From: Paenibacillus daejeonensis DSM 15491 | GTDB taxonomy: Bacteria; Bacillota; Bacilli; Paenibacillales; Paenibacillaceae | Reading direction: 5' to 3' | Length of the DNA stretch: 64,000 nucleotides | Assembly: GCF_000378385.1 (NCBI RefSeq) | Contig: NZ_KB899662.1 | Location: 1 to 64,000, forward strand | Part shown: positions 41,479-50,798 of the stretch, one piece after another | Layout of the letters: each line of letters begins with the position of its first letter | How positions within the stretch are numbered: position 1 is the first letter of the stretch | Translations under genes and position numbers: made by a program | Notes under the pieces: generated by a model | The model's input: the letters and a program-made list of their open reading frames with translations, nothing else | Databases searched by the model: none | What the model was told of the DNA's origin: nothing

Positions 41479-42801
41479 TTAGATATGTTCCGACTTGATC
41501 AGCGGCGGGGCAATCAACGGAACGCCCTCCGGCAGATTGTCTTCCACAACTAGACTGTGGATGGCATCCTCTGTGAAATTCCAGCCGGCAACAGCACGCC
41601 GATTGATGAACCGATGACACTGTCCCGCACGGTATTGATACATTCCCCGGGGCTTGCTTACCACCAATCCGTCGCACAGCTTACCCGACAGACCGGCTTC
41701 GCGAATGGCAGCCAGTCGGTGCAGGACCTCCTCGGAGGTGAACACCCCGCCCAGCGGCCACCCCGACAGATCCACCCTGGAGACACGCACGGCTCTCTGT
41801 TCGCAGGGACCGCCCGGGCCTTCCTCGATCTGATAGCGGAATCCGCCCTCTATCCAGTAGAGCTTGGGGCCGGGCCCTTTGACGACGATGCTGGTCGGAT
41901 ACAGTTCTGTCGTCTTTACCGACGTTCCTGACTGCCAGCCAAGGGCAAGCAGACCATGCGGGTCCGACCATTTGTCGGCATAGTACTGCAGATTACGGCC
42001 GTACACCTCGTCGAACTTGCCTTCCAGCGATTTCATGGACACACTGCCATAGTGATGAATGAACGTATCCCGCGCGATAATGAGCTGCTCCCCCAGTATG
42101 CGCGTTCGCAAGCCGTAATCATCATCCTCGCAGTTGCCAATCTCGAAGCCTTCGTCAAAATAACCAAGCCGCTCAAAGGTGGACCGTCGCATGAGCATGC
42201 AAAATCCCGTAAGCCGGGCGGTTACCTGCCATGCTGCCGGATCCGGACGGTTATAGGCGCTCGCAAACGCCTGCATCTCCGTCATTGTCGCGTAGTCAAC
42301 CTCCAGCAGTTGATCCCCGCTAATATAGTTCGTCATCGGTCCCACAATGCCGTGCTGTGGATTGTGATGCAGACAATATAGCAGGTTGGATAGCCATCCC
42401 TGAGTAACCACCGAATCATTATTCAGGATCATCAAGGTCGTTCCTCTGGCCATCATCAGCCCCTGATTGACCGAACCGGCAAAACCCAGATTGCCCGGGT
42501 TGATCCGGTACCGGACGCCTTGGAGCGAGCGCAGATACTCACCCGTTCCGTCATTGGAGGCATTGTCAACGATAATCAGCTCGTAGGGCTCCGGCGTATA
42601 AGCGCGGATGCTGTCGATGCATTCCCGTAGATAATGGACTTTATTATAGGTCGGAATAATAATACTGGTCCCTTGAAAAGGCATCAAAAATTGGGCACTG
42701 CCTGCCGCAACCCCGCGGCTGTAGCCATCATCGAAGCCCTGCGCATAGCCTTTCCTGGCTCCGTCGGCATACCCGCCCTCCATCTGCAACGGTTTGCTCA
42801 T
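41479..42801 (-). CDS. GT2 glycosyltransferase with N-terminal GX3 tag and C-terminal tandem module
   Basis: A 440-residue protein. The GX3 tag (G10-G34, seven Gly at period four; e.g. GARKGYAQGFDDGYSRG) is followed by a GT-A/GT2 domain about 44-290 (TSIIIPTYNKVHYLRECIDSI, LIIVDNASNDGT, the DxD-like NNDS, and GNCEDDDYGLRTRI). Residues about 306-375 and 383-428 appear as two copies of a small strand module (KLYWIEGG FRYQI... GW... FTSEEVLHRL and MYQYRAGQCHRFI... GW NFTEDAIHSL ... LPEG), possibly a ligand-binding repeat. Start after GGGGAGG, overlapping the GT-D gene by four bases. Confidence 0.88.
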   Translation of the reverse strand: MSKPLQMEGGYADGARKGYAQGFDDGYSRGVAAGSAQFLMPFQGTSIIIPTYNKVHYLRECIDSIRAYTPEPYELIIVDNASNDGTGEYLRSLQGVRYRINPGNLGFAGSVNQGLMMARGTTLMILNNDSVVTQGWLSNLLYCLHHNPQHGIVGPMTNYISGDQLLEVDYATMTEMQAFASAYNRPDPAAWQVTARLTGFCMLMRRSTFERLGYFDEGFEIGNCEDDDYGLRTRILGEQLIIARDTFIHHYGSVSMKSLEGKFDEVYGRNLQYYADKWSDPHGLLALGWQSGTSVKTTELYPTSIVVKGPGPKLYWIEGGFRYQIEEGPGGPCEQRAVRVSRVDLSGWPLGGVFTSEEVLHRLAAIREAGLSGKLCDGLVVSKPRGMYQYRAGQCHRFINRRAVAGWNFTEDAIHSLVVEDNLPEGVPLIAPPLIKSEHI

Positions 42802-43832
42802 AAGACTGCCTCCCCTTTGCTGAAAGCATCGGCAAGGTGACCGAAGTCGATGGCCGTCCGGCCAAGCTCGGATGCGATGCGTTGCACAATGATGACTGCG
42901 GGGATGCCGGCGCTGACCAGTGCAATGTCAAAGGTATGGCTGCTGATCGCGTGCATCACCCTCGGCACATCCTGGATACCCTCCACAGGCGCGACCGTAC
43001 CGGCCACTTGAATACCGCCTCCGCGGAGCGCCGCGGCCAGCCCTTCCGCAGCGTTGCCGACAATCAGCACCCGCCGTCCCTGAAGCAGAACCGGCAAGTA
43101 CCGCTCCAGATAAATGGCATAATTAACCGTCGACAGCGTTAGCTGGAGCTGCCGGTAATCGATCCCGTGCGCCCGGAATACAGCAAAAGCAAGCGGCTGA
43201 AAATTCGGTAAGCGCAGCTTGGGAATGCCGACGATATCTGCTTTGCATACCGCCTCGACCAGTTGGTTACGGGCGGCGTGATCCGGCAGCCGGATGCCTG
43301 CATACGGCAGAAAGTCGCCTTGCTTCAGCAATTCTTCGTCACTCAGCACGGTCCCCTGCGCCATCGTCAGCAACTCCCCGTCACCCAGCCTGACCACGGA
43401 CAATGGCCGCCCCGTGTTCATGGCATGACCCAGTCGGCCTGTAACCTCCATGGCGTTCAGCACATGAATCTTGGCCGGCTGCAGGGCCCGGATGCCAGCT
43501 TCAATAATGTGCTGCACGCCGATATCCGGCAGCATTTCTTCGTCTGGCAGAATGGTATCGACAATCCCTTCGCCACCTTCGTACAAACCACGCCGATAGG
43601 CCTCTTCCTTGAGGCGGTCCAGCTCCGCTGCCGGCTCGGCCTGCCGGCTGAGCAATGCTGCATCATAGCCGGCATCGTACCCCTGATTGTAGGATAAGGC
43701 CGCTTGCTCCTGCAGGCGCTGCGTCCATTGCGCCTCTGCCGCCGCGCCCCCGCCTGCGGGTAGTCGGCGCTTGCCAGTCCGGCCAGTGGCACGGCGCAAT
43801 CTCACCCTTTGCCTCTTCCTGGCACGCTGCAT
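42798..43832 (-). CDS. GT-D fold glycosyltransferase with basic N-terminus and GX3 segments
   Basis: A 344-residue protein. The N-terminus is very basic (MQRARKRQRVRLRRATGRTG). Short GX3 segments follow (SYNQGYDAGYDAA at 47-59 and AYRRGLYEGG at 78-87). Residues about 105-340 form a GT-D (DUF1792-type) domain, with the catalytic DxE as LSVVRLGDGELLTMAQG, then IVGIPKLRLPNFQPLAFAVF, VLIVGNAAEGLAAAL, IALVSAGIPAVIIVQRIASELGRTAIDFGHLAD. GT-D enzymes such as streptococcal DGT1 add sugars to glycoprotein glycans. Start ATG after GAGGAGGAG. It is separated from the CgeB-like gene by 73 bases in which I see nothing more. Confidence 0.85.
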   Translation of the reverse strand: MQRARKRQRVRLRRATGRTGKRRLPAGGGAAAEAQWTQRLQEQAALSYNQGYDAGYDAALLSRQAEPAAELDRLKEEAYRRGLYEGGEGIVDTILPDEEMLPDIGVQHIIEAGIRALQPAKIHVLNAMEVTGRLGHAMNTGRPLSVVRLGDGELLTMAQGTVLSDEELLKQGDFLPYAGIRLPDHAARNQLVEAVCKADIVGIPKLRLPNFQPLAFAVFRAHGIDYRQLQLTLSTVNYAIYLERYLPVLLQGRRVLIVGNAAEGLAAALRGGGIQVAGTVAPVEGIQDVPRVMHAISSHTFDIALVSAGIPAVIIVQRIASELGRTAIDFGHLADAFSKGEAVL

Positions 43833-43905
43833 GTTCTGCTCCTCCTCATCTCCATCCTGTGAGTATATATATTCGTATGACGGATGCCCGGACAGGTACA
43901 GCCAA

Positions 43906-45048
43906 CTATATTGTCACGCCTCCCGGGAATACATGCTCCAGCAGGGTATGCAGGCGCCAGTCATACGTATGATGTCTCCGTGTCCGCAGCAACCCTCGCA
44001 GCGCTATCTTGCGGCGCTCCTCCTCGTGGGTGAGGTAGTGTTCCAGCTTGGCGATCAACTCTTCGTAGGTGGAGAAGAGGGCAATTTCCTCATCGGCCTT
44101 GTACCAGTTGCCCAGATCCGCGCGCACGTCCGCCAACTGCAAGGTGCCGCAGGCTGATATCTCGAACGTACGCGGATTGGGCGAGGCTGCAGGCAGCTTG
44201 ATCCGGTTGGCATTGATGGTGTCATCGTCTACCGAACGGTGAAGGTTGATGACAATCTTGGCCCCGTTGTAATAGCTTGCCGTCTCTTCAGGCGTCATCC
44301 AATCACCCAGCCGGATACTGTCCGACAGCTGATTGTAGTGCTTCAGCCGGTCCCACCACCATCCCGCAATCACTACCTTGCGATTCTGCAGATACGGTGC
44401 CAGACGGTCAATCAGATCGATACGGTTCCAGAAGCCTGTGCCGATAAAGCAAATGTCCGACTGGTATTGCTGCGCCACCTGACGCGGATGGAAGAGCGCT
44501 GGAGTTGCAGCGAATGGCAGATAATACACCTGACGACACCCAAGACTCTCATAGAAGGCAACACAGCTCTGCTCCAGGGTGAAGATGTAGTCATAACGCG
44601 GCCCAATGGCGCTCGTCCAGTCCGTGTAATACGGGTCATCCGTAAACCAGACAGCTGTCCGGATGCCCAGCTTGCGCAGCTGCTCGACCTGCTCCGCCGG
44701 AAACACAACTCCGTTCAGTACCAGGACCAGATCCGGCCGGTGCTTGGCTGCTGTCTGGGCTACGTCATCCGAAGGCGAAGCCACCGTCACCTTCGCCGCC
44801 CGGGATCGCAGCGCCTCAATGACCGCCGCATCCAGAGCAGGGTAGGGCACACCGATGCCGGCAGTCACATAGAGCACATGAACAGCCTTCACTGGCAGCA
44901 GTGGCGGCTCAAGAGCGGCCAGACCGCCCTGAAGCATACCGATGCGATAGCCTTCCTCGTGGCCGCGCCGAAAGCCCGCCTCCCTGCCGGCTGCCGCCGC
45001 TTCCGGAATCGTCTGCGATTCCGGACTGACTGTATCGTTTGTATGCAT
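43906..45048 (-). CDS. CgeB-like spore-maturation glycosyltransferase with GX3 tag
   Basis: A 380-residue protein. Residues 20-45 carry the GX3 tag (G21, G25, G29, G33, G37, G41). The rest matches the CgeB family of GT-B glycosyltransferases: HRPDLVLVLNGVVFPAEQVEQLRKLGIRTAVWFTDDPYYTD, the DYIFTLEQSCVAFYESLG block, VYYLPFAATPALFHP, DICFIGTGFWNRIDLID, VIAGWWWDRLKHY, KIVINLHRS...NPRTFEISACGTLQLADVR. CgeB acts in B. subtilis spore-surface glycosylation under sigma-K and GerE. Start ATG after GGAGG. Confidence 0.9.
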   Translation of the reverse strand: MHTNDTVSPESQTIPEAAAAGREAGFRRGHEEGYRIGMLQGGLAALEPPLLPVKAVHVLYVTAGIGVPYPALDAAVIEALRSRAAKVTVASPSDDVAQTAAKHRPDLVLVLNGVVFPAEQVEQLRKLGIRTAVWFTDDPYYTDWTSAIGPRYDYIFTLEQSCVAFYESLGCRQVYYLPFAATPALFHPRQVAQQYQSDICFIGTGFWNRIDLIDRLAPYLQNRKVVIAGWWWDRLKHYNQLSDSIRLGDWMTPEETASYYNGAKIVINLHRSVDDDTINANRIKLPAASPNPRTFEISACGTLQLADVRADLGNWYKADEEIALFSTYEELIAKLEHYLTHEEERRKIALRGLLRTRRHHTYDWRLHTLLEHVFPGGVTI

Positions 45049-45081
45049 GCTTAAGCCTCCATTTGCTATTCGTTTCTTGAA

Positions 45082-46068
45082 TCAGGGCTGACCAGGAGAA
45101 CCATCGACAAGTCGGCCCCACCAGCCGGGATGGGCGACATACCATTCCACTGTCTGACGCAGTCCTTCGGCAAAGGTATGCTGCGGCAGCCATCCCAGCT
45201 CACGGCTCATTTTGCCCGCATCAATGGCATAGCGGCGGTCGTGTCCCGCGCGATCGGTCACGAATTCCAGCTGCGACTCCGGCTTGCCAAGATGCTGGAG
45301 AACCAGCCTGGCAATCTCCAGGTTCGTATGCTCGTTATGACCGCCGATATTGTAGACCTCGCCAGCCTTTCCTTGATGAAGCAGCAGATGAATGGCCCGG
45401 CAATGATCCTCGACATGCAGCCAATCCCGGATATTCAACCCGTCTCCGTAGATCGGGATCGGCTGATCTCGCAGCGCGCGAATGATCGCCATCGGGATCA
45501 GCTTCTCCGGATATTGGCGGGGACCATAGTTGTTGGAGCAGCGCGTAATGATAACGGGCAGTCCGTACGTTTCACTATAGGCGCGAGCGATCAGGTCGGA
45601 GCCCGCCTTGCTTGCAGAGTAGGGGCTATTGGGCATGATGGGACTGTCTTCTGTGAAGTAGCCATGCTCGCCGAGCGAGCCATAGACTTCATCCGTGGAG
45701 ATGTGGAGAAAACGGGGAATCTTGTGCATTCTGGCGGCCTCCAGGAGTACCTGGGTGCCAACGACATTCGTATCAATGAAGGGGCGGGGATCCGAGATGC
45801 TGCGATCGACATGCGATTCGGCGGCAAAATGGATGACAGCATCAACGCCTTCGGCCATCAGAGCGTTGACCAATGAAGAATCTGTAATGCTGCCATGCAC
45901 CTCGCGGTACCCGGGATGCTGCCGGACCGCAGCCAGGTTATCCGGATTGCCCGCATACGTGAGGGCATCGAGGTTGATAATCTCGCATCCTTTCTCCTGA
46001 TCCAGCATATGCAGGATGAAATTGCTGCCGATAAATCCCAAGCCTCCGGTAACGAGCACTCGGTTCAT
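45082..46068 (-). CDS. rfbB: dTDP-glucose 4,6-dehydratase
   Basis: A 328-residue extended SDR that makes dTDP-4-keto-6-deoxy-glucose. The NAD site is VLVTGGLGFIGSNFILHML, the catalytic Thr-Asp-Glu is HISTDEVYGSLG, and the YxxxK is SPYSASKAGSD. RmlB blocks follow (ITRCSNNYGPRQYPEKLIPM, YGDGLNIRDWLHVEDHCRAI, VEFVTDRAGHDRRYAIDA-type). The ATG at MNRVLVTGG follows a G-rich site and overlaps the rfbA stop. It gives the substrate for the aminotransferase further down the operon. Confidence 0.95.
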   Translation of the reverse strand: MNRVLVTGGLGFIGSNFILHMLDQEKGCEIINLDALTYAGNPDNLAAVRQHPGYREVHGSITDSSLVNALMAEGVDAVIHFAAESHVDRSISDPRPFIDTNVVGTQVLLEAARMHKIPRFLHISTDEVYGSLGEHGYFTEDSPIMPNSPYSASKAGSDLIARAYSETYGLPVIITRCSNNYGPRQYPEKLIPMAIIRALRDQPIPIYGDGLNIRDWLHVEDHCRAIHLLLHQGKAGEVYNIGGHNEHTNLEIARLVLQHLGKPESQLEFVTDRAGHDRRYAIDAGKMSRELGWLPQHTFAEGLRQTVEWYVAHPGWWGRLVDGSPGQP

Positions 46069-46787
46069 CAGTTGCTCCCCCCCATCAGACGATTGCCGGC
46101 CTCCTGCAGCGAGTCGAAGGTGCCTGCGTCGGTCCACCAGCCGCTGAGCATCGCATACCCCAATTCGCCCCGCGACGCATAGACATTATTGACATCCGTG
46201 ATCTCCAGCTCACCGCGGGCCGAGGGCTCAATGCCATCGATGATGTCAAATACGCTGTAATCATACATGTAGATCCCTGTCACACAGTAAGAGGAAGGCG
46301 GCTGCTCCGGCTTTTCCACGATCGAAACGATGCGGTCACCATCCAGTACGGGGACGCCGTAACGCCGGGGGTCTGGCACCTGCTTGAGCAACACTCTTGC
46401 TCCCCGTTCCTGCAATTCGTAATCCGCAGCATATCCGCTCAGATCATCCTCGAACAGATTATCGCCGAGAAGCACCACACAACGCTCATCCGGCTTCACA
46501 AAAGCCTTGGCACTGCTCAGCGCCTGCGCAATCCCACCGGCTTCTTCCTGGATTTTGTAGCTTAACTGCACGCCCCATTCCTCCCCGCTGCCGAGGAGCT
46601 GGGTATACATGCCAGCAGAATGCGTACCGATCACGAGCAGAATGTCCTTGATGCCCGCCTTGCGCAGCTTCTCCACACTATGGATGATCATGGGCACCCG
46701 GCCAACCGGAAGCAAATGTTTGTTGATGATCTTCGTGAGCGGATAGAGCCGGCTGCCGGTACCGCCAGCCAGTATGATGCCTTTCAT
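46068..46787 (-). CDS. rfbA: Glucose-1-phosphate thymidylyltransferase (short form)
   Basis: Makes dTDP-glucose. The 239-residue sequence has the nucleotidyltransferase start GIILAGGTGSRLYPLTKIINKHLLPVGRVPMI, the metal/substrate block CVVLLGDNLFEDDL and VSIVEKPEQPPSSYCVTGIYMYD. It is shorter than enteric RmlA (about 290), like the SpsI-type short forms found in spore polysaccharide operons. It overlaps rfbB. Confidence 0.92.
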   Translation of the reverse strand: MKGIILAGGTGSRLYPLTKIINKHLLPVGRVPMIIHSVEKLRKAGIKDILLVIGTHSAGMYTQLLGSGEEWGVQLSYKIQEEAGGIAQALSSAKAFVKPDERCVVLLGDNLFEDDLSGYAADYELQERGARVLLKQVPDPRRYGVPVLDGDRIVSIVEKPEQPPSSYCVTGIYMYDYSVFDIIDGIEPSARGELEITDVNNVYASRGELGYAMLSGWWTDAGTFDSLQEAGNRLMGGSN

Positions 46788-46805
46788 AAGATCCTCCCTC
46801 TCCTT

Positions 46806-47534
46806 CTAGATAAAGACTGCCGGATCAACCTGCCACTTGGCGATGAACTGCTGGCGATTGCGCTCGATCAGCTCCTGCACCCGCTGCTCTCCGTCGCGCG
46901 AGAAGCTGGAGCTGCCATGATGGAACACGAACACATCACCGGCGATCATCAGCCGATAACCGGCCAGCCTGGCACGGTAACAATAATCGTCGTCCTCGTA
47001 ATGGCCCTGCCCATACCGCTCGTCAAGGAAGCCGATTCGCTCCAACAGCTCGCGCTTGAACAGGAAGCAGAGACCGACAATCCGCTGAGCAGGCTGCCAG
47101 CTCCCCGGATTTTGACGGTTAAAGCGTTCCGTCATATCGTCCACATGGGTGAAGGGTTCGGTAATCTGCTGACGTCCGCTGGCGAAATTGGTCAAAGGTC
47201 CGACAATCCCGATTTCTGGTTCGCTGTGCAGACAGGCAAGCAGATGCTTCAGCCAATCCCGGGTTACCAGCACATCATTGTTCAGCAGCAGCAACGAATC
47301 GCCAGAGGCCAGCTTGAGACCTGCATTGCAAGCGGCAGGAAACCCACGGTTTGCGGGCAACGAGATGAACGTCACCTTCTCTTGGCGGCAGATATCGGCA
47401 GTTCCGTCGGTTGAGCCGTTGTCGACGACAATGATCTCCACGGGCTCCGGCGTATGCTGCCGAATCGCATAGAGGCAGTCCTTCAGCAGATCCCTGCCGT
47501 TGAACGTGGGGATGATGATGCTCGTTTTTGACAT
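46806..47534 (-). CDS. GT2 glycosyltransferase
   Basis: A 242-residue GT-A glycosyltransferase with SIIIPTFNGRDLLKDCLYAI, VDNGSTDGT, LLLNNDVLVTRDWL, the YEDDDYCYRARLAGYRL acceptor block and VFHHGSSSF. It resembles the catalytic part of the tagged GT2 gene in the same operon but is untagged. Start ATG after AGGGAGAG. Confidence 0.9.
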   Translation of the reverse strand: MSKTSIIIPTFNGRDLLKDCLYAIRQHTPEPVEIIVVDNGSTDGTADICRQEKVTFISLPANRGFPAACNAGLKLASGDSLLLLNNDVLVTRDWLKHLLACLHSEPEIGIVGPLTNFASGRQQITEPFTHVDDMTERFNRQNPGSWQPAQRIVGLCFLFKRELLERIGFLDERYGQGHYEDDDYCYRARLAGYRLMIAGDVFVFHHGSSSFSRDGEQRVQELIERNRQQFIAKWQVDPAVFI

Positions 47535-47546
47535 AGGCTCTCCCTT

Positions 47547-48701
47547 CTATGACATGATGTAGCCGCGCTGCCGCAGCTGATCCGGAAATCCCAATCGGGC
47601 GCCGCGACGCTGCATCGCCGCCTGCAGCGCTTCGATATGGTCGCCCACGATCATCTGTGCTACCGCATTGTTGCCGCCAGTATTCTGCGAGCGGATCCGA
47701 TTGCCGCTAATGACGTCGACGCTGGCCGGACAGACTAGCTTGAGTCCTTGCTCGATAGCTATGACTTGCGCTTTGGGGGGGACGGACAATTGCGGCGCAC
47801 CGATGCGGAGCAAGGCCTCCCGACTGAGGGCATGCGGCACCGCTGTGAGTGAATTGGCTGCCAGGTCGGCTCGCCCCATGGCGCGGTTGACGAATTCCTT
47901 GACAACCGTTACCTTATCCCGTACCGCGAATAAACCAAGCAGCGGCGAAATATCGTTCAAAGCCACGTCTGACCCTTCGCTAATGGCCGCTACAAACGGC
48001 ACGAGCTGCTCTGCCTTGACTGGCAGATCGCCGTCCAGAAACAACAGAATATCTGAATCCGCCAGCTTGGCTCCGACCGCGCGGCCGACATCATGGCCTA
48101 GTGGCTCATCATAATGCACGATAATACTCGAGGATTGATTACGAATCCGCTCGAAGCTGGCGTCAGTCGATCCATTGACGACAAAGATCATCTCATGCAG
48201 CGGCAACCGCTGCAGCTCCGCAATGATCGCTCCCACTGTCTCCTGCTCGTTCATAACAGTAATGACTACACCGATTGTTTTGGTTGTCGGGACCAGCACC
48301 CAGCGTTGATCGTAGCCTCCCGCCATGCTGCGCCATCCCTCCATGAATCGGGCGGCTGCGGCGGAATAGAGCGTCCAGGGCGGCTTGCCGGCAGCCTGGC
48401 ACCAGGTGGCCCACGCCTCGTTTACGCGGGCATGCTCGGATTCACCCGGAGCCTCAACAGACCGGTGATTTGCAGCTGCCGTAGCTGCTGCGCAGCCTGC
48501 TGTATAGGCCCTGCCGGCCCAGTACGCCGCATGCTGCTGGGACACCGGTGCTCTCGCCCGGCGCCTGACCACGCCTTTGCGGCGGAGCGGCTTTCGCTTG
48601 GCTGCCGGCCCTTTGCGCACGCCGGTACGCAATCTCGCTCTAGTGCCAGGACGCGCCTTGCGCTTTGCGGGTCCCCTCTTGCCTGCCATACGCGCCGCCA
48701 T
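47547..48701 (-). CDS. GT2 glycosyltransferase with long basic N-terminus
   Basis: About 384 residues. Residues 5-53 are a Lys/Arg/Ala/Pro-rich tract (GKRGPAKRKARPGTRARLR...KRKPLRRKGVVRRRARAP). A degenerate small-residue repeat follows (YWAGRAYTAGCAAATAAA). A helical linker leads to a GT2 domain (IGVVITVMNEQETVGAIIAEL, VVNGSTDASFERI, LGHDVGRAVGAKLADSDILLFLDGD) and a C-terminal extension (VPPKAQVIAIEQGL, IVGDHIEALQAAM). It is a paralog of the next gene upstream. Start ATG overlaps that gene's stop. Confidence 0.85.
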   Translation of the reverse strand: MAARMAGKRGPAKRKARPGTRARLRTGVRKGPAAKRKPLRRKGVVRRRARAPVSQQHAAYWAGRAYTAGCAAATAAANHRSVEAPGESEHARVNEAWATWCQAAGKPPWTLYSAAAARFMEGWRSMAGGYDQRWVLVPTTKTIGVVITVMNEQETVGAIIAELQRLPLHEMIFVVNGSTDASFERIRNQSSSIIVHYDEPLGHDVGRAVGAKLADSDILLFLDGDLPVKAEQLVPFVAAISEGSDVALNDISPLLGLFAVRDKVTVVKEFVNRAMGRADLAANSLTAVPHALSREALLRIGAPQLSVPPKAQVIAIEQGLKLVCPASVDVISGNRIRSQNTGGNNAVAQMIVGDHIEALQAAMQRRGARLGFPDQLRQRGYIMS

Positions 48702-49513
48702 CAGCACACACTCTCGCGGCTGCGTCCGCCATCGGTGAGACGGCCTCTGACATCAGTTTGAGCCACATGCCAGGCCAGAGCTTCCAGATGGTCGCCGATA
48801 ATGAGCCGCTCCAGCGGATCGACGCCCCGCACCCTGCCTCTCGCGCGGCGGCGATTGCGTCGTCCCACCTCCACATAATGGGCCGCCCGCACCTGTAGAC
48901 CGTGAAATGCGGCGATGGTCTGCGCTTTCGGCGGCACCGCCAGATTCTCACAGCCAATAATATCTCTGGCGCGCCTGCTCATCGCGTGCGGAATCGTGGT
49001 CAGCGACGCGCCCGTATTCACAGCATCCCCTACCATCAGATTCAAGGCATGCTTTGCCAGCACGACGCCGTGCACGTGCATCAGTCCCGTCGGCCCCAGA
49101 TATTGATTCAACGCCACGTCAGCCCCGGCGATGACCGCATTTGTCATCGCTGCCAAGTCTTTGGCGGCTATGACGATATCCCCGTCAGTGAACAGCAGTA
49201 CCTCTCCCCGGGCCGCGCGGGCTCCGATGCTCCGGCCCACATCGTGTCCCAGCGGCTGAGCATAGCGAAGCACCCGGGCCCCCATGCGTTCCGCCAATTC
49301 CGCAGAGCCGTCGGTCGAGCCGTTGGCGACGACGATGACCTCCGTGGACGGATGAGCCAAGGCGGCCTGACGAATCACCGCGCCCAGCGTACGGCGTTCA
49401 TTGACGACGGGGATGATGACCGAGACCTTGGGGGTGTCCGTAGGAGGGATGGTGAACAGAGAACGCCGAAGCCCCGTTCGTGAGCCAGGCTTCACTTTGC
49501 TTCGTTTCGGCAT
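48701..49513 (-). CDS. GT2 glycosyltransferase
   Basis: About 270 residues from the ATG after an AGGTGAGG site. A short basic N-terminus (PKRSKVKPGSRTGLRR) leads to a GT2 domain: KVSVIIPVVNERRTLGAVIRQAAL, VVANGSTDGSAELAERMG, LGHDVGRSIGARAARGEVLLFTDGD, a VPPKAQTIAAFHGL block and IIGDHLEALAWH. It shares these blocks with the next gene, so the two arose by duplication. It is the first gene of the 13-gene minus-strand operon, with a promoter-like CATAC element 39 bases upstream. Confidence 0.87.
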   Translation of the reverse strand: MPKRSKVKPGSRTGLRRSLFTIPPTDTPKVSVIIPVVNERRTLGAVIRQAALAHPSTEVIVVANGSTDGSAELAERMGARVLRYAQPLGHDVGRSIGARAARGEVLLFTDGDIVIAAKDLAAMTNAVIAGADVALNQYLGPTGLMHVHGVVLAKHALNLMVGDAVNTGASLTTIPHAMSRRARDIIGCENLAVPPKAQTIAAFHGLQVRAAHYVEVGRRNRRRARGRVRGVDPLERLIIGDHLEALAWHVAQTDVRGRLTDGGRSRESVC

Positions 49514-49551
49514 ATTCCTCACCTGCTTCATCAGTTTTGTAATCATTGCTA

Positions 49552-49565
49552 CCCACAGTGTATGT
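49552..49565 (-). promoter_or_regulatory. CATACA-TGTGGG element upstream of the long glycan operon
   Basis: The minus strand reads ACATACACTGTGGG ending 39 bases before the ATG at 49513. The same string (one difference) occurs at the same distance before the other minus-strand unit at 53811. CATACACTG resembles a sigma-K -10; no clear -35 AC is seen. Confidence 0.45.
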
Positions 49566-49669
49566 ACAGCCGCGCATAAGGCAACGGCATTCGTCCCACG
49601 ATTCGGGAATTCGGCAGGCGGGCCCCGAACCGCCTGGTGCACTTATCCCTTGCAGGCCCGAATCCGTCG

Positions 49670-49678
49670 CATACAATA
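49670..49678 (+). promoter_or_regulatory. Sigma-K-like -10 element of the DVD-motif transferase gene
   Basis: CATACAATA fits CATANNNTA and starts 38 bases before the ATG at 49708. No AC was found at the normal -35 distance. Confidence 0.4.
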
Positions 49679-49707
49679 CAGAAGAGTATGGAGAGGAGTG
49701 ATAGGAT

Positions 49708-50595
49708 ATGAGAGCGATGGGGATTGCGCCATTTGTTTTTGGCGATTATACGCGGTTCATCCCCTTCTATATCTACAGCATCCTGAGCAACTACCCGGAT
49801 TACGGGATCAAAATTTTTACGCAAGGCACGCTTGACCGGAACGAAGAACGCTGCCTGCAGCTTCTTGAGCAGCGATTTCCTGGTTCATTCGAGATTCGGA
49901 CCAACTATATGCGTAAGCTTGTTTTGCCGCCTGGCGATCCGCAGACCCGGACCAAGATCAAAAAAGCACTGCGGTGGCTCATCCCTTACAAGGAGCTTAA
50001 AGGGTTTCAAAACGTCTATATTGGCGATGTCGACTTTCTGATCGTCAAGGAATCGCCGGCTATGCTTGAAGCCCATCTGCATCATTGCAAGACGACAGGT
50101 CTGCCATTCAGCAATGCTATTCGGCCCGGTACCCGCAGACTATCGGGTTTGCATTTTTTCAGAGTCGATGAGTATTTTCAGAAAATGACCCCAGTCATTG
50201 ATTACTATATGGAGAACTTGAATGAGGTCGGCGATATCGTGACCAGAGGAAAGGGAAATGAGGAATTCTTGTACCATATGATTGAACGGGGTATCGGCTT
50301 CAAGGGCATCGACAAGCTCCGCTACCGGCCCCACCACGGTTTTCATCTGGGCAATGTCATCAATCGGCAGATCAAGGCAGGTTACCTCGGATACGGCCAG
50401 CCAGCGAGCAGCAAGCCCGGCAAGCCGAGTCTGGATCGAATCAAACCGCAATTAAAGGCATACTATGAAGATCCGCTGTTTCTTGACATGTTGGAGCTCA
50501 TCCCCGATGAGCAATTGATCTCGCTGGGTGGCATCCTGTTTGGCGACAAGGCCGGCAAGCGACTGCGCAAGCTGATAGCTGGGCTGGATGGCTGA
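49708..50595 (+). CDS. Predicted glycosyltransferase with DVD motif
   Basis: A 295-residue protein. An N-terminal PFVFGDYTRFIPFYIYSILSNYPDYGIKIFTQG resembles the donor-fold start of GT8-like enzymes, and YIGDVDFLIVKESP supplies a DxD-type metal motif. Later blocks (LPFSNAIRPGTRRLSGLHFFRVDEYFQK, GNEEFLYHMIERG, HHGFHLGNVI) fit a transferase acting on small acceptors. The C-terminus is basic. I do not recognise a named family. It is transcribed alone, opposite to its neighbours. Confidence 0.7.
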   Translation: MRAMGIAPFVFGDYTRFIPFYIYSILSNYPDYGIKIFTQGTLDRNEERCLQLLEQRFPGSFEIRTNYMRKLVLPPGDPQTRTKIKKALRWLIPYKELKGFQNVYIGDVDFLIVKESPAMLEAHLHHCKTTGLPFSNAIRPGTRRLSGLHFFRVDEYFQKMTPVIDYYMENLNEVGDIVTRGKGNEEFLYHMIERGIGFKGIDKLRYRPHHGFHLGNVINRQIKAGYLGYGQPASSKPGKPSLDRIKPQLKAYYEDPLFLDMLELIPDEQLISLGGILFGDKAGKRLRKLIAGLDG

Positions 50596-50798
50596 GACAG
50601 ACGGAGAGAGAGGAAAACGAGCTACACTCAGCACTCAGTATCCTCCTGCGGTCATGAATCGATATTCGGTAATCAGAAGACTGCCCCCTGAAGCAAGGGC
50701 TGCTCACAGTTCCCAGCGCGAGGAACAATTGTGCGCTACAGCAGATAACCAGCGGGTGGCCTGGCACATCTGATCCACAGCATACAAAAATACATTTT

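Noticed and set aside
44239-45054. 271-residue plus-strand open frame
   Set aside because: Antisense to the CgeB-like gene; high-GC codon shadow.
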